Origin: a virus
Length of the DNA stretch: 50,663 nt
Virus record (IMG/VR): IMGVR_UViG_3300002907_000003
Span: 1 to 50,663 of that record
Reading direction: 5' to 3' (one strand)
This document shows positions 16,200 through 25,164 of this stretch, in pieces; the stretch's first letter is position 1, and every line of letters begins with the position of its first letter. Below the pieces are notes generated by a model that ran no database searches, was not told the DNA's origin, and worked only from the letters and a program-made list of their open reading frames with translations. The position numbers and the translations under genes were made by a program.

Positions 16200-17234
16200 T
16201 TAAGTTGTTGTTACTGTAACATTTGCATCTATCGAAGTTTTAGCTGTTATTGTTGCTGAAATCAAAGCTGAACCACTAGAAATCCATGTTACTAGTCCAC
16301 CATGAAGAGACACGGTTGCATCACCCGTAGAACTAGAACCAAATGTCAAATCAGCTAATGGTGCTAAGAAGGCGGCCCCACTTGATGGAACTGCCCATAC
16401 AACCAATTGTTTTGTTCCTGAAGCAAGAGTAAAATCACCACCTTGAATTCCAAGAGCAACGACGGAATCATACCAATTTGCATTATCTAATATTTCTATT
16501 AATTTTGCAAGAACTGGTGTATTCAAGCATGAAGCTGTTGTCAAATCAGTATTTGCTAAAGCACGAATTTTCAATGGAGTTGTAGAAACACCATCCGATG
16601 TCATTGACAAAGAAAATGCACCAGTCAAAGTAGCTGTTGGAACAATAATTTGAACAACACCAATTCTACTAGTTGTTTCTTGTGAACTAATTAAAAGAGT
16701 TTCCATTTCAACTCTAACAATTGATGGTAGAACATCTGCTTCGATTGTTAATGAACGAGCCGCAGAATTTAAATGATAATATCTTACACAAACAACATCA
16801 CCACTTGTACCTGTACTAGATGCAAAAGTTGAACCTGAGAATGTAACTTTATCAACTGTTCCGTCAATTTGAGTTACCCAACCGTAGATTGTTGTTCCTG
16901 TTACGGACAATGGAGTTCCTGTAACTGTTCCGCTTCCAGATGCTCCTAAAGTAATTGTTTCTTCTGTATAAACATTATCTCCAGTTACAATTGATTTTCC
17001 AACCGCAGTTGCAAGAAAATCTAAATTAAATTGTGTATCATTAACAGTTAAATTTAAATCACTTGTATGATAATAAATTGCTTGTAGTTGACTACCGCGT
17101 CCACCTCTAATGTCAGTATTTCCAAGTGTCATTTCAAGACTTGAATCTACTAATGTTTTTCCAATAGCAATTAAACTATCGTTTGAAACATCATAAAGTC
17201 TAACATCGGCAACCGAAACCATAAATTTTTTCAT
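16200..17234 (-). CDS. Major tail tube protein with C-terminal Ig-like domain
   Basis: This 344-residue protein is rich in Thr, Ser, Val and Gly. The N-terminus (VSVADVRLYDVSNDSLIAIG) and the segment DIRGGRGSQLQAIYYH, then LNLTVND and FNLDFLA, suit a tail tube protein of siphoviruses. The C-terminal ~85 residues (VVWAVPSSGAAFLAP to the end, VTVTTT) resemble a surface-exposed Ig-like extension. It follows a tail completion gene and precedes the chaperone region, the canonical position. A strong hairpin after the gene suits a highly expressed structural gene. Confidence 0.75.
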   Translation of the reverse strand: MKKFMVSVADVRLYDVSNDSLIAIGKTLVDSSLEMTLGNTDIRGGRGSQLQAIYYHTSDLNLTVNDTQFNLDFLATAVGKSIVTGDNVYTEETITLGASGSGTVTGTPLSVTGTTIYGWVTQIDGTVDKVTFSGSTFASSTGTSGDVVCVRYYHLNSAARSLTIEADVLPSIVRVEMETLLISSQETTSRIGVVQIIVPTATLTGAFSLSMTSDGVSTTPLKIRALANTDLTTASCLNTPVLAKLIEILDNANWYDSVVALGIQGGDFTLASGTKQLVVWAVPSSGAAFLAPLADLTFGSSSTGDATVSLHGGLVTWISSGSALISATITAKTSIDANVTVTTT

Positions 17235-17249
17235 GAATTACCTCCTATA

Positions 17250-17993
17250 TTATTTTTTACCACTTAATTTTTTTTCAACTGAATCTGTGGCAATAAGATT
17301 TTCGTTTCTATCTGATTCTAAATCAGACATCCAATGTTTTATAAAACTTTTATCTTTAAATTCCACAAGTCCACTTAATGAGGCAGATAAATATATTTGA
17401 TAATGAAGTTTTACGTCAACTCTTTGTAATGTTTTTACAAATTTTCTTATTGTCATATTAAAAATATCATCCATATTCATAGATGTAGAAATTAATATGC
17501 ATATTATTTGGTCTTCAAGAGAACCCATTCTTGTATTAGAAGATTTGTTTTTAAAATTTCTTGCTTCCTTTAATTTATCTCGAATTTCTTTTTGAATTGT
17601 TTCATCTTCCAATTCTATTGAATTTTGTTCACATATAATTTTTCTTATGTTTTCAAAATCATTTCCATTAATAATTTTATCATCAATTTTTATTATTGGT
17701 TTTTTTTTATTATCAAAACCAAATGATATGTTTTCATTATCAATTTTTGTAGACAATGATAATATTATGTTTAATTTTTCTAATAAATTATTTTGTTTAT
17801 TAGATATGGAAAAAAGATATTCGAGATAATTCATAGTAATTATATTAACATCTGGAATGCTATTTTTATCAATTGTTAAACAATCAATATAATAATTAAA
17901 TAATATGTAATCTGACATTAACACTGGATAAAGTAAAATTCCATTTATTGGAACTGGCTTATCAAAGATATAAAAAAAATCTCTTGAATTCAT
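17250..17993 (-). CDS. Conserved tail-region protein, possible assembly chaperone
   Basis: This 247-residue, mostly helical protein is rich in Asn, Lys and Ile. Near its C-terminus it has FNMTIRKFVKTLQRVDVKLH then YQIYLSASLSGLV and HWMSDLE, a pattern I associate with conserved proteins beside tail tube genes of Gram-positive phages. Its ATG overlaps the stop of the upstream tail completion gene (TAATG), indicating translational coupling. A chaperone or minor tail role is plausible but unproven. Confidence 0.5.
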   Translation of the reverse strand: MNSRDFFYIFDKPVPINGILLYPVLMSDYILFNYYIDCLTIDKNSIPDVNIITMNYLEYLFSISNKQNNLLEKLNIILSLSTKIDNENISFGFDNKKKPIIKIDDKIINGNDFENIRKIICEQNSIELEDETIQKEIRDKLKEARNFKNKSSNTRMGSLEDQIICILISTSMNMDDIFNMTIRKFVKTLQRVDVKLHYQIYLSASLSGLVEFKDKSFIKHWMSDLESDRNENLIATDSVEKKLSGKK

Positions 17994-18532
17994 TATCCCA
18001 CCTTTGCAGACATGACTATTCTTTTTCCTTTGAATGGAATTTGACCAGAAGGATATTCTCTATTTTCTTTATTTCCCATTACATCAAAAAATAAATTTCC
18101 CAATGCTCCAATACCATTCCAACCATTAAATTTTTCTATTATGATTTGACAAATAGTATCAGTTCTTGTTGTATAATTACTCAATGTATTGACTCTATAA
18201 TGTGCATATACGTCAAAATTCATTGATATTGTTCCAACAGTTCTATTTTCAGGAAATATAGAATAAGGCCAAATTCTTATAACACAAGCTTCATGTACCC
18301 ATGCATTGATTTGTCCTTCATCAGAAAATACTCTAAATAGAGTTTCATCCTTTTGACCCCCATATATCAATGATTGTTTTTGACTCAAAGTTAAATTTGG
18401 TTTTTTCCATGCATCTGCATCACTATAGAACATCAATTTCCAAGTCATCTCATCAGTTTCTAACAAATATTTTATACAATTATATGAATAATTTGGAAGA
18501 TTTGAATATTTATTATAGGCAAATGAATCCAT
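17993..18532 (-). CDS. Tail completion / tail terminator-like protein
   Basis: This 179-residue protein lies between the neck protein gene and the tail tube gene. It contains CIKYLLETDEMTWKLMFY and, later, GTISMNFDVYAHYRVNTL with a C-terminal PFKGKRIVMSAKVG. Predominantly beta strands with an N-terminal helix would suit a tail terminator or connector-completion fold. Identity is inferred from order (connector, neck, completion, tube). Confidence 0.5.
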   Translation of the reverse strand: MDSFAYNKYSNLPNYSYNCIKYLLETDEMTWKLMFYSDADAWKKPNLTLSQKQSLIYGGQKDETLFRVFSDEGQINAWVHEACVIRIWPYSIFPENRTVGTISMNFDVYAHYRVNTLSNYTTRTDTICQIIIEKFNGWNGIGALGNLFFDVMGNKENREYPSGQIPFKGKRIVMSAKVG

Positions 18533-18561
18533 ATTATAAAACTCCTTTAAATTCTAACATA

Positions 18562-19848
18562 TTACCAAGCACCACGAAGCCAGTATTCAACAATCTCAGT
18601 ATGAATACCAGATTCTATTTTTATTTTTAATGATGAATTCAAATATCTAGAAATATTTGTAATTGAAAAATGATTTCCATCTATAACATTATAGCTAAAT
18701 TTAGATATTGGTACAGTGTTCGATATATCAACAGTAATAGTAAATGTATCAGATTGTACAACATCATTCAACCATAAATAAACAGAATATATTTCTACAG
18801 AACCTTCTAAAATAGAATTTGTTGAAGGGTCAAGAATTATTTCATAATTATTTGATGGTGATGATATAACTGAAATTAAACATTCATCATAAACAGAAGA
18901 ATTTCCATCAATTTCACATTTAATTGTTGCCATACCCGGAGAAATAGTTGTTACCAATCCAGATGAATCAACTCTTGCAACCAATAAATTATCGCTTGAC
19001 CATGCTACAGATTTATCAAAAATAATTCCATTTATTTTAACTTCAGCAGATAAAGAAAATGTTTGACCATTTTCTATACTTATAGAATTTTTATTTATTT
19101 TTATTGTATAAATATCTTCAAATGCATCAGCCACACCATTTACAAAATCATCCGTTGTTGGATTACTTTGTCCAACAGTCATTGTTAATTTTAATAATCC
19201 TGTACTTGAATTATCACTTGTTTTTAAATTATTGTAATTATCTATACCCCCACCCATTATTTTATATCCAACCCAATTATCAGTATTTCCAAATAGAAAT
19301 CTTTGACTTGGCTGAATTTTATTCGTAGTTTCATTGAATTGTGTTACCACTTCTATAAAACCAGATGGTAAAACTAGAGAAGAACCAGCGGTACTATAAT
19401 CTCTATTTTGTTTAATATCGTAATTAATTGAACAAGGTGATGTTAGTATTGCTCCAGTTTCAGGGTCAATCCATTTCAAAACATTATTACATCTTTTGAC
19501 AACGGATGAAGCGGCAAGATTTTTAATTCCTTCACTATTAATAACTATCCAATAATTATCATCAAAAAGGTACATATATCCAACATTGGAAACATGGTCT
19601 AAATTTTGAAATAATATTATTTTATAATCATCTCCTAGATGTTGTCCTGTTCTAGTATTAATAGCATGATTCACTCTTACATCTATATCTACAAAGTTTT
19701 TTGACATTGTAGGAAATTCTTCTTTAATAGTGTACCAATCAGTAGATGTTTTAAATTCCATATCTAAATTTTTTTGAAAATCATTTGAAAAAGAATTTTT
19801 AGGGGATTTTTGAATTGGCATGGATGCGTTTAAAAAATCATAAGGCAT
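18562..19848 (-). CDS. Head-tail neck protein with Big2-like Ig domain
   Basis: With the ATG at 19848 the protein has 428 residues and begins MPYDFLNASMPIQ. The ATG follows the upstream stop by two bases and is preferred over an earlier in-frame ATG lying within the upstream gene. The N-terminal half contains DVRVNHAINTRTG, then YKIILFQNLDHVSNVGYMY and VLKWIDPETGAILTSPC. A bacterial Ig-like (Big2) domain follows at ~265-345 (SIENGQTFSLSAEV, then VAWSSDNLLVARVDSSG and ISPGMATIKCEI). Such domains decorate phage capsids, necks and tails and may bind carbohydrates. The neck assignment is from gene order. Confidence 0.65.
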   Translation of the reverse strand: MPYDFLNASMPIQKSPKNSFSNDFQKNLDMEFKTSTDWYTIKEEFPTMSKNFVDIDVRVNHAINTRTGQHLGDDYKIILFQNLDHVSNVGYMYLFDDNYWIVINSEGIKNLAASSVVKRCNNVLKWIDPETGAILTSPCSINYDIKQNRDYSTAGSSLVLPSGFIEVVTQFNETTNKIQPSQRFLFGNTDNWVGYKIMGGGIDNYNNLKTSDNSSTGLLKLTMTVGQSNPTTDDFVNGVADAFEDIYTIKINKNSISIENGQTFSLSAEVKINGIIFDKSVAWSSDNLLVARVDSSGLVTTISPGMATIKCEIDGNSSVYDECLISVISSPSNNYEIILDPSTNSILEGSVEIYSVYLWLNDVVQSDTFTITVDISNTVPISKFSYNVIDGNHFSITNISRYLNSSLKIKIESGIHTEIVEYWLRGAW

Positions 19849-19850
19849 AA

Positions 19851-20315
19851 TTACCCCACAAAATTTCCGGCAAACCATGATGCCCAATCAAGATTTTTAA
19901 ATCCATAGTCCACCATTGCCTGAGAACAATCTTCATTTAATTTATCATATGAAGATTTTTTTGCATTTAAATTATTTGCTTCTGCAAATGTTTTAAAATC
20001 ATCATCTTGAACATGAAGTCTCATTTGTAAAATGTCATTAACTTCTTTGCCAAGCCATTCTTTTACCATGAATTTTGATAATATTATTTTATTTATTTCT
20101 GTCATGATGAAATTAAATTCTTTTGAAGAATCATTTCTATCTGATAAATTTTGTGTACAAGGGTCAAATCCTCTTGTTGCTAAAATTAAAAATCCTGTAA
20201 GATATGTTTCAAAATTTGAAATACCAGTTGTTGGTGTATTATATAAATCAATTAATCTATAGTCTGATAATTGTTGCATAAAGAGGTCAAAGATTTCTGA
20301 AAACGAAGTTCCCAT
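19851..20315 (-). CDS. Head-tail connector-region protein
   Basis: This 154-residue helical protein lies after the capsid genes and before the neck protein. Notable text is FSEIFDLFMQQLSDYRLID, then YLTGFLILATRGFDPC and FMVKEWLGKEVNDILQMRLH. The size and helical content suit a head completion adaptor (gp6/gp15-like), but this is position-based. The stop lies two bases before the next ATG. An intrinsic terminator lies just upstream, after the preceding gene. Confidence 0.5.
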   Translation of the reverse strand: MGTSFSEIFDLFMQQLSDYRLIDLYNTPTTGISNFETYLTGFLILATRGFDPCTQNLSDRNDSSKEFNFIMTEINKIILSKFMVKEWLGKEVNDILQMRLHVQDDDFKTFAEANNLNAKKSSYDKLNEDCSQAMVDYGFKNLDWASWFAGNFVG

Positions 20316-20331
20316 ATTTCCTCCTTATTAT

Positions 20332-20367
20332 ATTAAAAATACAATTCCCGTTATGTAACAGGAATTG
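20332..20367 (-). terminator. Intrinsic terminator overlapping a stop codon
   Basis: On the minus strand CAATTCC pairs with GGAATTG. The stem extends inward through T·G and GTTA/TAAC pairs, and a TATTTTTAAT tail follows. The TAA stop of the 20351-20947 gene lies in the hairpin. This would separate the capsid block from the connector block or tune its readthrough. Confidence 0.65.
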
Positions 20368-20947
20368 CATCTAATGCTTTAGCTTCTTCAGCTAATTTTG
20401 ATAAATCTGTTCCACTTATTTTTGAAATTTGTGAAATGATATTTAAATCTAATTCATTTACTTTCATTTCTTGCACAAGCATCGAATCTATATTTTCTCT
20501 TTGTGCTGGAGTTGCGCTTTGATAAAGTTTTACAGCCAATTTGGAATCACAATTAAGAATTTTTTCAATCATTGATTTAGAAAGAATATTTGCATACATG
20601 TCATTAAGTCCATGTTTTCTGATAATTTTTTCATTTAATATATAAAAATATCCTTTTTCCATGAAACTTCTATAATTTTCCATAACACTAGCTAAATCAT
20701 TATATAGAATTCTTTTTACTTCACCAAAATCATTAAAAGAAAAACGCTTTCCTTTTCCTGATGGTTCTGTACTAAGATTTAATTTTCCGGGATATAAACT
20801 CATTACTTCAATATATGAATCTAAACGAAACTCTAAATCTTCTTCTTGATTTCTCAATTTTTCATTTTCCAATTCAATTCTTGCTAATTTTTCGACCAAA
20901 GTTTCTTCAACTTTAGTTGTTGGTTGTACTTTTTTTTCTGTAGCCAT
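20351..20947 (-). CDS. Hypothetical capsid-region protein with N-terminal coiled coil
   Basis: This 198-residue protein has a charged helical N-terminus (ETLVEKLARIELENEKLRN) followed by EEDLEFRLDSYIEVMSLYP. A middle segment reads FNDFGEVKRILYNDLASVM and the C-terminus AEEAKALDAIPVT. It follows the major capsid gene after two hairpins and precedes the connector gene. It could be a head-associated or assembly protein. The ATG is preceded by AAAGAGGAG. No known family recognised. Confidence 0.55.
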   Translation of the reverse strand: MATEKKVQPTTKVEETLVEKLARIELENEKLRNQEEDLEFRLDSYIEVMSLYPGKLNLSTEPSGKGKRFSFNDFGEVKRILYNDLASVMENYRSFMEKGYFYILNEKIIRKHGLNDMYANILSKSMIEKILNCDSKLAVKLYQSATPAQRENIDSMLVQEMKVNELDLNIISQISKISGTDLSKLAEEAKALDAIPVT

Positions 20948-20980
20948 TTCTCCTCTTTATATTTATAATTTGAATTTTTT

Positions 20981-21050
20981 ATTTAGGGAATGTTCTATAA
21001 TTAAATAAAACATTCCCTAAATTTTATATTATTATTTTTATAGAAATAAT
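20981..21050 (-). terminator. Tandem hairpins after the major capsid gene
   Basis: The first hairpin after the capsid stop pairs TATTATTT with AAATAATA at 21028-21050. The second is a perfect 14-bp stem (ATTTAGGGAATGTT and its complement, 20981-21022) around a 14-base loop. The minus-strand tail after the second stem is A-rich, not U-rich, so partial termination or mRNA-end protection is more likely than full termination. Such elements commonly let capsid message accumulate. Confidence 0.5.
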
Positions 21051-21055
21051 AAAAA

Positions 21056-22183
21056 CTATGGTAATGTCATAACACCGGCAATTGCATTTGTCGCAATACC
21101 AGATGCCCAACTCTTCATAAGAGTTGCATTTTGGTTAAGATTTGCATTAGCAAAATTATTATCAACATTTGCCAATGTTGTTCCTTCGATAACTAATTTT
21201 ACAAGTTTATTCGCTGATGGAGAAATCACATACAAGCGAGTATCATCTAAAACTAGGCTAAAAGGTGTTGTCCAATCAGCTACTTGTGGTAATGCCATTA
21301 CATCATATGTTCCCATAGTGTTAATATAACCAATACGAACATAATCTGATTCCAAAGTATATCTGTAATTTGCATCTGCCGGTAAAACACTCAATAGAGC
21401 GACTGGAGTTCCAACAATAATGGCTTTATTTCCACCATTCCATGCAGAAACCTTTTGAGCCAAAGTGATTAAATCAGATTGACTATATCCAGCGTACTTC
21501 AATTTTGCATTGCCTGAAGATGTAAGATTTGTCATAGCAGTATTGAACGTAGTATAAACATCTCTTGTCATTTCTGATTCAAGTGAACGAATAACTTTTG
21601 TTACAAAATCTCCCAATGATTCTTTTCCGGCCAAAACCTTGTAAAGAGAAACTTGTGTTGATAATTCACGCATTACAGGAACAAGTGTAACTTGTCCTTC
21701 AAATTGCTTATGAATTTCTCCGGTTCTCATGCCTTTACCAGCTTTTGAAACCACAAATAAATCACGAGGTTTAATATCGAATGAAGCAGAATCTCCCCAA
21801 TCAAGTGCTTTTACATCAGTATAAATACCAATACTATCAATTAATGTATCTGGAAGAACCATATCAACAAGAGCGTTGATAACAGCAAAAGTAGCCCATT
21901 TAACCATAGGGTTACTAATCCATTGTTCTAAAGGAAGTTGTTCAAAATGAGCAACACCTGCATGGCGTAAAATTTCACGCTTCAAGCTTGCATTCATTTG
22001 AGTTTCTTTTTCATCAAACGTAATTGTTGTTCCATCTGGACGATTACGTTGAAAATCATATTGTTTTCCATTGTTCTTGTTTTGCATTGAACGATAATGG
22101 TTGTAATAGTCCAAAAATGATTTATATGGACTTAAAAATGTTTCGCCTCCGGCGAATTGTATAACTTTATTAGTAATTTTCAT
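21056..22183 (-). CDS. Major capsid protein (HK97-fold type)
   Basis: This 375-residue protein builds the head shell. Its layout suits an HK97-fold capsid protein. A helical N-arm contains FLSPYKSFLDYYNHYRS. A spine-helix region contains QWISNPMVKWATFAVINALV, and P-domain strands read DWGDSASFDIKPRDLFVV with TLVPVMRELSTQVSLYKVL. The helix VTKVIRSLESEMTRDVYTTF follows. A C-terminal region with GTYDVMALPQVADW and DDTRLYVISP resembles A-domain strands. It follows a decoration-like gene and a protease-scaffold gene, the standard order. A GGAGGAT site precedes the ATG. Confidence 0.88.
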   Translation of the reverse strand: MKITNKVIQFAGGETFLSPYKSFLDYYNHYRSMQNKNNGKQYDFQRNRPDGTTITFDEKETQMNASLKREILRHAGVAHFEQLPLEQWISNPMVKWATFAVINALVDMVLPDTLIDSIGIYTDVKALDWGDSASFDIKPRDLFVVSKAGKGMRTGEIHKQFEGQVTLVPVMRELSTQVSLYKVLAGKESLGDFVTKVIRSLESEMTRDVYTTFNTAMTNLTSSGNAKLKYAGYSQSDLITLAQKVSAWNGGNKAIIVGTPVALLSVLPADANYRYTLESDYVRIGYINTMGTYDVMALPQVADWTTPFSLVLDDTRLYVISPSANKLVKLVIEGTTLANVDNNFANANLNQNATLMKSWASGIATNAIAGVMTLP

Positions 22184-22212
22184 TATATTTTTATCCTCCT
22201 ATATCTATAGTA

Positions 22213-22752
22213 TTACGCAACAGCCACAACTTCAAACAAGTAGGCAGTAACACGTTGTGTATCAATTCCGCCTGTACCAATAGAAATATAGTCAGTTGAA
22301 ATTAATTTTAAAGTTAAACCTGAAACAGCACTAGCCGCCCAAGTTAATTTTTGAGCCGCATTTGTTGCAACAACAAATCCGTTTGATGATTTTGTTCCAG
22401 CAACAGCATCGGCACTCATCAAAATTAAGTCACCCATTACTGGTTGAAACACTGAAAAAATATCCCCAATTTCATTTCTGAAATTTCTTGGGTCAGGGTC
22501 TAATCCCTTATATTTTGAACTTCCAGAAACAGTTACAACAACTTCTGGTTCATAAGCCATCCATAGATTAACTAAATCACTAGTAGTAGGTGCAGTAATA
22601 ACCCAAACTTCACCTTCACCAGTTGTAGTAGATTTTGTTAGAAGATTTCCAACACTACCATTTTCATAAGCACTAGCACTTACAGCGGCACGATTATATG
22701 AATCAATGTTTAAAGCCGCAACTTTTGTTTGTACGATTACTCCGTATGCCAT
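22213..22752 (-). CDS. Probable capsid decoration or head-stabilising protein
   Basis: This 179-residue protein is rich in Val, Ala, Ser and Thr and looks wholly beta. Text includes YGVIVQTKVAALNIDSYNRA, then KSTTTGEGEVWVITAPTTSD and KLISTDYISIGTGG. It lies between the protease-scaffold gene and the major capsid gene, where decoration proteins are usual. There is no lysine-glutamate-rich scaffold signature. The role is inferred from position and composition. Confidence 0.6.
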   Translation of the reverse strand: MAYGVIVQTKVAALNIDSYNRAAVSASAYENGSVGNLLTKSTTTGEGEVWVITAPTTSDLVNLWMAYEPEVVVTVSGSSKYKGLDPDPRNFRNEIGDIFSVFQPVMGDLILMSADAVAGTKSSNGFVVATNAAQKLTWAASAVSGLTLKLISTDYISIGTGGIDTQRVTAYLFEVVAVA

Positions 22753-22765
22753 AATTTATCTCCTT

Positions 22766-24904
22766 TTATTCCCATAATTTTTCTTGCTTTGGTTTTCTTT
22801 CAGAAAAAGGAAGTTGCATTCTTATAATGTCATCTTTTTCCTTATCTTTACTTCCAGCATAAACAAATGCCTTTGCTTTTACCATATTTGTATAAGAATC
22901 CATATTTTCTAAACTAAATTCTAAAGACAAATTGCGGCATTTTTCAATTTCTGCATCTGGCATTCCAACTTCCATCGCTTCATTTAAAACTTTTTCTACT
23001 GCAAAACTAAATTTTTCCAATTCTGAATTTTTCTTGTATTGTTTTAATTCTACATTTTCTTTTGACATTTCATTGATTGTTGCAGAATCTTTTGCAATAG
23101 CCAAAGATGCTTCCTTAACAAAATTAATCATTGAATTAGTAATATTTTTTAATTTAGCATCAGAACCTTTTGCAATTTCAACAGCGCAAGATTCAAGTAA
23201 ACTATAGAATACACTTTTATTCTTATCTTTTTCAGACATTTGACGATATGTTTTTGTTTCTGATTCTAAAAATGAAAGAATTGCTTTTACATCAAGATTT
23301 TCATTCAATGACATATTTACATCTTCTTTTTCTTCTGCGTCAGAACCAACTGTTGAATCAGCATAAGATTCTTTTACATCACCCTTATCTCCCTCTTTTT
23401 TATCTTCTTTTTTTTCTTTTTCAGGAGTTTCTTTTTTTTCTTCTTCAGGTGTTTCTTCTTTAGCAAAAGTTCCATCTTCTTTTGACATAACTTCTGTGTC
23501 TGTCATTTCTTCTTTTGACATAACTTCTGTGTCTGTCATTTCTTCTTTTGCCATTTCTTCTGTCTTATTTTTATCGGCCATATTATTTACCTCCATTCCC
23601 AAGTAATTATCTTCTTGAAATTCAGAAGACATTTTTTCTTCATTTGGCTTATCTAAGCCCATTTTCTCATAAATCTTTAGTATTTTTCCAACCACACCAG
23701 ATTCATTTTGACCTCTTGCTCTTTGTAAAGCGGCAGAAAGACCATAATGATTATAAACAAGAGTATTATTTTTTAACTCCATAACTGGATATTTCAAATG
23801 TTCACTTGGGGCATCTTCCCACCCATTTTCAACAAGCATATAAACATCATTAACTAATGATTTGTAATTGCTTGCATTTAAAATCTTATTTCTAAGAGAT
23901 GTTTTATCTACATTTCCCCATGCATCTTCACTCATTGATTCTTTTTTTTTGTCAATTTTTAAAACTTCACCAGAACCTAAATCTTCTGAAGAAAATTCAG
24001 ACATTTTTTCTTTCTTTACCCAATGTCCATCTTTTACTTCATGTGTTTTTTTAAAACTACTAATTGCAATTGCCCATCCATTTTTATTTTTATCTGTTCC
24101 TATAGATTCGGCTTGTTTTGCAATAGCATTGGCTTGGCTTAAAGTAATTGGGGGATTGATTCCTTTTAATGCAGGATTTGCATCTTTTAAACTAGCGTAA
24201 GGCATAGTAATATCACCTTTCTTTTCATAACTTGAAATCTTATCATCAATATCAATTAATTTATTTATCACTTCTTTTACTTCATTTTTCAAAATTGAGA
24301 AATCAGATTTATATTCAAATTCTTCTTTATAGATTTTTTCATATTCTTCATTCTCTTCTTTTGCAAATGAAATCATTTGTAAATTTGCACCCGGAGATGC
24401 TGGAGTTGTAAAATCTCCCAAAACACAAATAGCAGTATATGTAAAATCTAATAAATTTAATAAACCATCTTCTGTTTCATTATAGTCATTGACTTCTAAT
24501 TCAACTGAAACTGATTTATTTTTCTTTCCAGATTCTTGAAATACTTGCATAAATTTTGGAGCATATTTTTTCCATATTTTTCCAAATACATTTAAAGAAG
24601 TTCTACCGTCTGGTAAAATTTCAAATTCTGCACTATCTGGCATTACAAATCCAGAAATAATAGGAATATCAGAATGTCCTCCAAAATCTCTCAATCTATT
24701 ATCATATTCAAAAATTATTGGTTTTTCATATAATGTTGGAGCAGTTCTTTTTAATGTCTCAACATCACAAACTGTATCATGAAGACTTTTTCCTGTTGAA
24801 AATGCTTTAATTTTTGCTGTTGCAAATTGACTGTCTGGTGATTCATATATAATATCAACACTTTCAATTTCAAAATTTAATTTCTTATTTACCAAGTAAA
24901 TCAC
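22766..24904 (-). CDS. Capsid maturation protease fused to scaffold
   Basis: This 712-residue protein appears to be a protease-scaffold fusion. Residues ~1-200 look like a prohead serine protease of the XkdF type (YEKPIIFEYDNRLRDFGGH, then GFVMPDSAEFEILPDGR and FTYTAICVLGDFTTP). A central module at ~235-295 has PYASLKDANPALKGINPPI then QANAIAKQAESIG and KKTHEVKDGHW, a segment seen in other phage prohead proteins. A highly acidic lysine-rich linker with a duplicated 11-residue phrase follows. The C-terminal ~200 residues are helical (EMSKENVELKQYKKNSELEK), as in scaffolds. The scaffold part would be cut away in the maturing head. Confidence 0.8.
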   Translation of the reverse strand: MIYLVNKKLNFEIESVDIIYESPDSQFATAKIKAFSTGKSLHDTVCDVETLKRTAPTLYEKPIIFEYDNRLRDFGGHSDIPIISGFVMPDSAEFEILPDGRTSLNVFGKIWKKYAPKFMQVFQESGKKNKSVSVELEVNDYNETEDGLLNLLDFTYTAICVLGDFTTPASPGANLQMISFAKEENEEYEKIYKEEFEYKSDFSILKNEVKEVINKLIDIDDKISSYEKKGDITMPYASLKDANPALKGINPPITLSQANAIAKQAESIGTDKNKNGWAIAISSFKKTHEVKDGHWVKKEKMSEFSSEDLGSGEVLKIDKKKESMSEDAWGNVDKTSLRNKILNASNYKSLVNDVYMLVENGWEDAPSEHLKYPVMELKNNTLVYNHYGLSAALQRARGQNESGVVGKILKIYEKMGLDKPNEEKMSSEFQEDNYLGMEVNNMADKNKTEEMAKEEMTDTEVMSKEEMTDTEVMSKEDGTFAKEETPEEEKKETPEKEKKEDKKEGDKGDVKESYADSTVGSDAEEKEDVNMSLNENLDVKAILSFLESETKTYRQMSEKDKNKSVFYSLLESCAVEIAKGSDAKLKNITNSMINFVKEASLAIAKDSATINEMSKENVELKQYKKNSELEKFSFAVEKVLNEAMEVGMPDAEIEKCRNLSLEFSLENMDSYTNMVKAKAFVYAGSKDKEKDDIIRMQLPFSERKPKQEKLWE
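23475..23552 (-). repeat. 33-bp tandem repeat in protease-scaffold linker
   Basis: Two identical 33-bp units (23475-23507 and 23508-23540) and part of a third encode a repeated acidic 11-residue phrase containing MTDTEVMSK. The unit is in frame, so copy number can vary without a frameshift. It forms part of the flexible linker between the protease and scaffold parts. Confidence 0.85.
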
Positions 24905-24912
24905 CTCCTATA

Positions 24913-25119
24913 TTAAAAAAGATTTTTTGTTATTTTGTAATAAAATGGAATATTTTCTAAAACTTCCTTTAATAAATCAGTATTAGCAAAATACCATTCC
25001 CCATTTTTACCTCTACCAAAAAGAGGAATATTTTTTGAATTTATAAGCCAATTGGCAATAATACCATTTGTTTTATATAATTTATTCTCTTTTATAATGT
25101 CAGGGTTAACTACATACAT
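24913..25119 (-). CDS. Small hypothetical protein upstream of protease-scaffold
   Basis: This 68-residue protein contains NKLYKTNGIIANWLINSKN, then PLFGRGKNGEWYFANTD and LLKEVLENIPFYYKI. The pattern suggests a compact fold like a small DNA-binding or helix-turn-helix domain (a potential turn at GIIANWLINSKNIPLF), but this is weak. A terminator lies upstream and a good GGAAG-like site precedes the ATG. It is co-directed with the capsid genes. Confidence 0.5.
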   Translation of the reverse strand: MYVVNPDIIKENKLYKTNGIIANWLINSKNIPLFGRGKNGEWYFANTDLLKEVLENIPFYYKITKNLF

Positions 25120-25132
25120 GATAATCTTCCTT

Positions 25133-25164
25133 TAAACAAAAACTCTCTTTATTACAAGAGAGTT
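25133..25164 (-). terminator. Intrinsic terminator at the end of the EDxHD-type endonuclease gene
   Basis: The minus strand has a 9-bp stem AACTCTCTT / AAGAGAGTT with a 6-base loop and a TTTGTTT tail. The endonuclease TAA lies in the hairpin. It would isolate the endonuclease from the capsid genes, or let only part of the promoter's output reach them. Confidence 0.7.
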
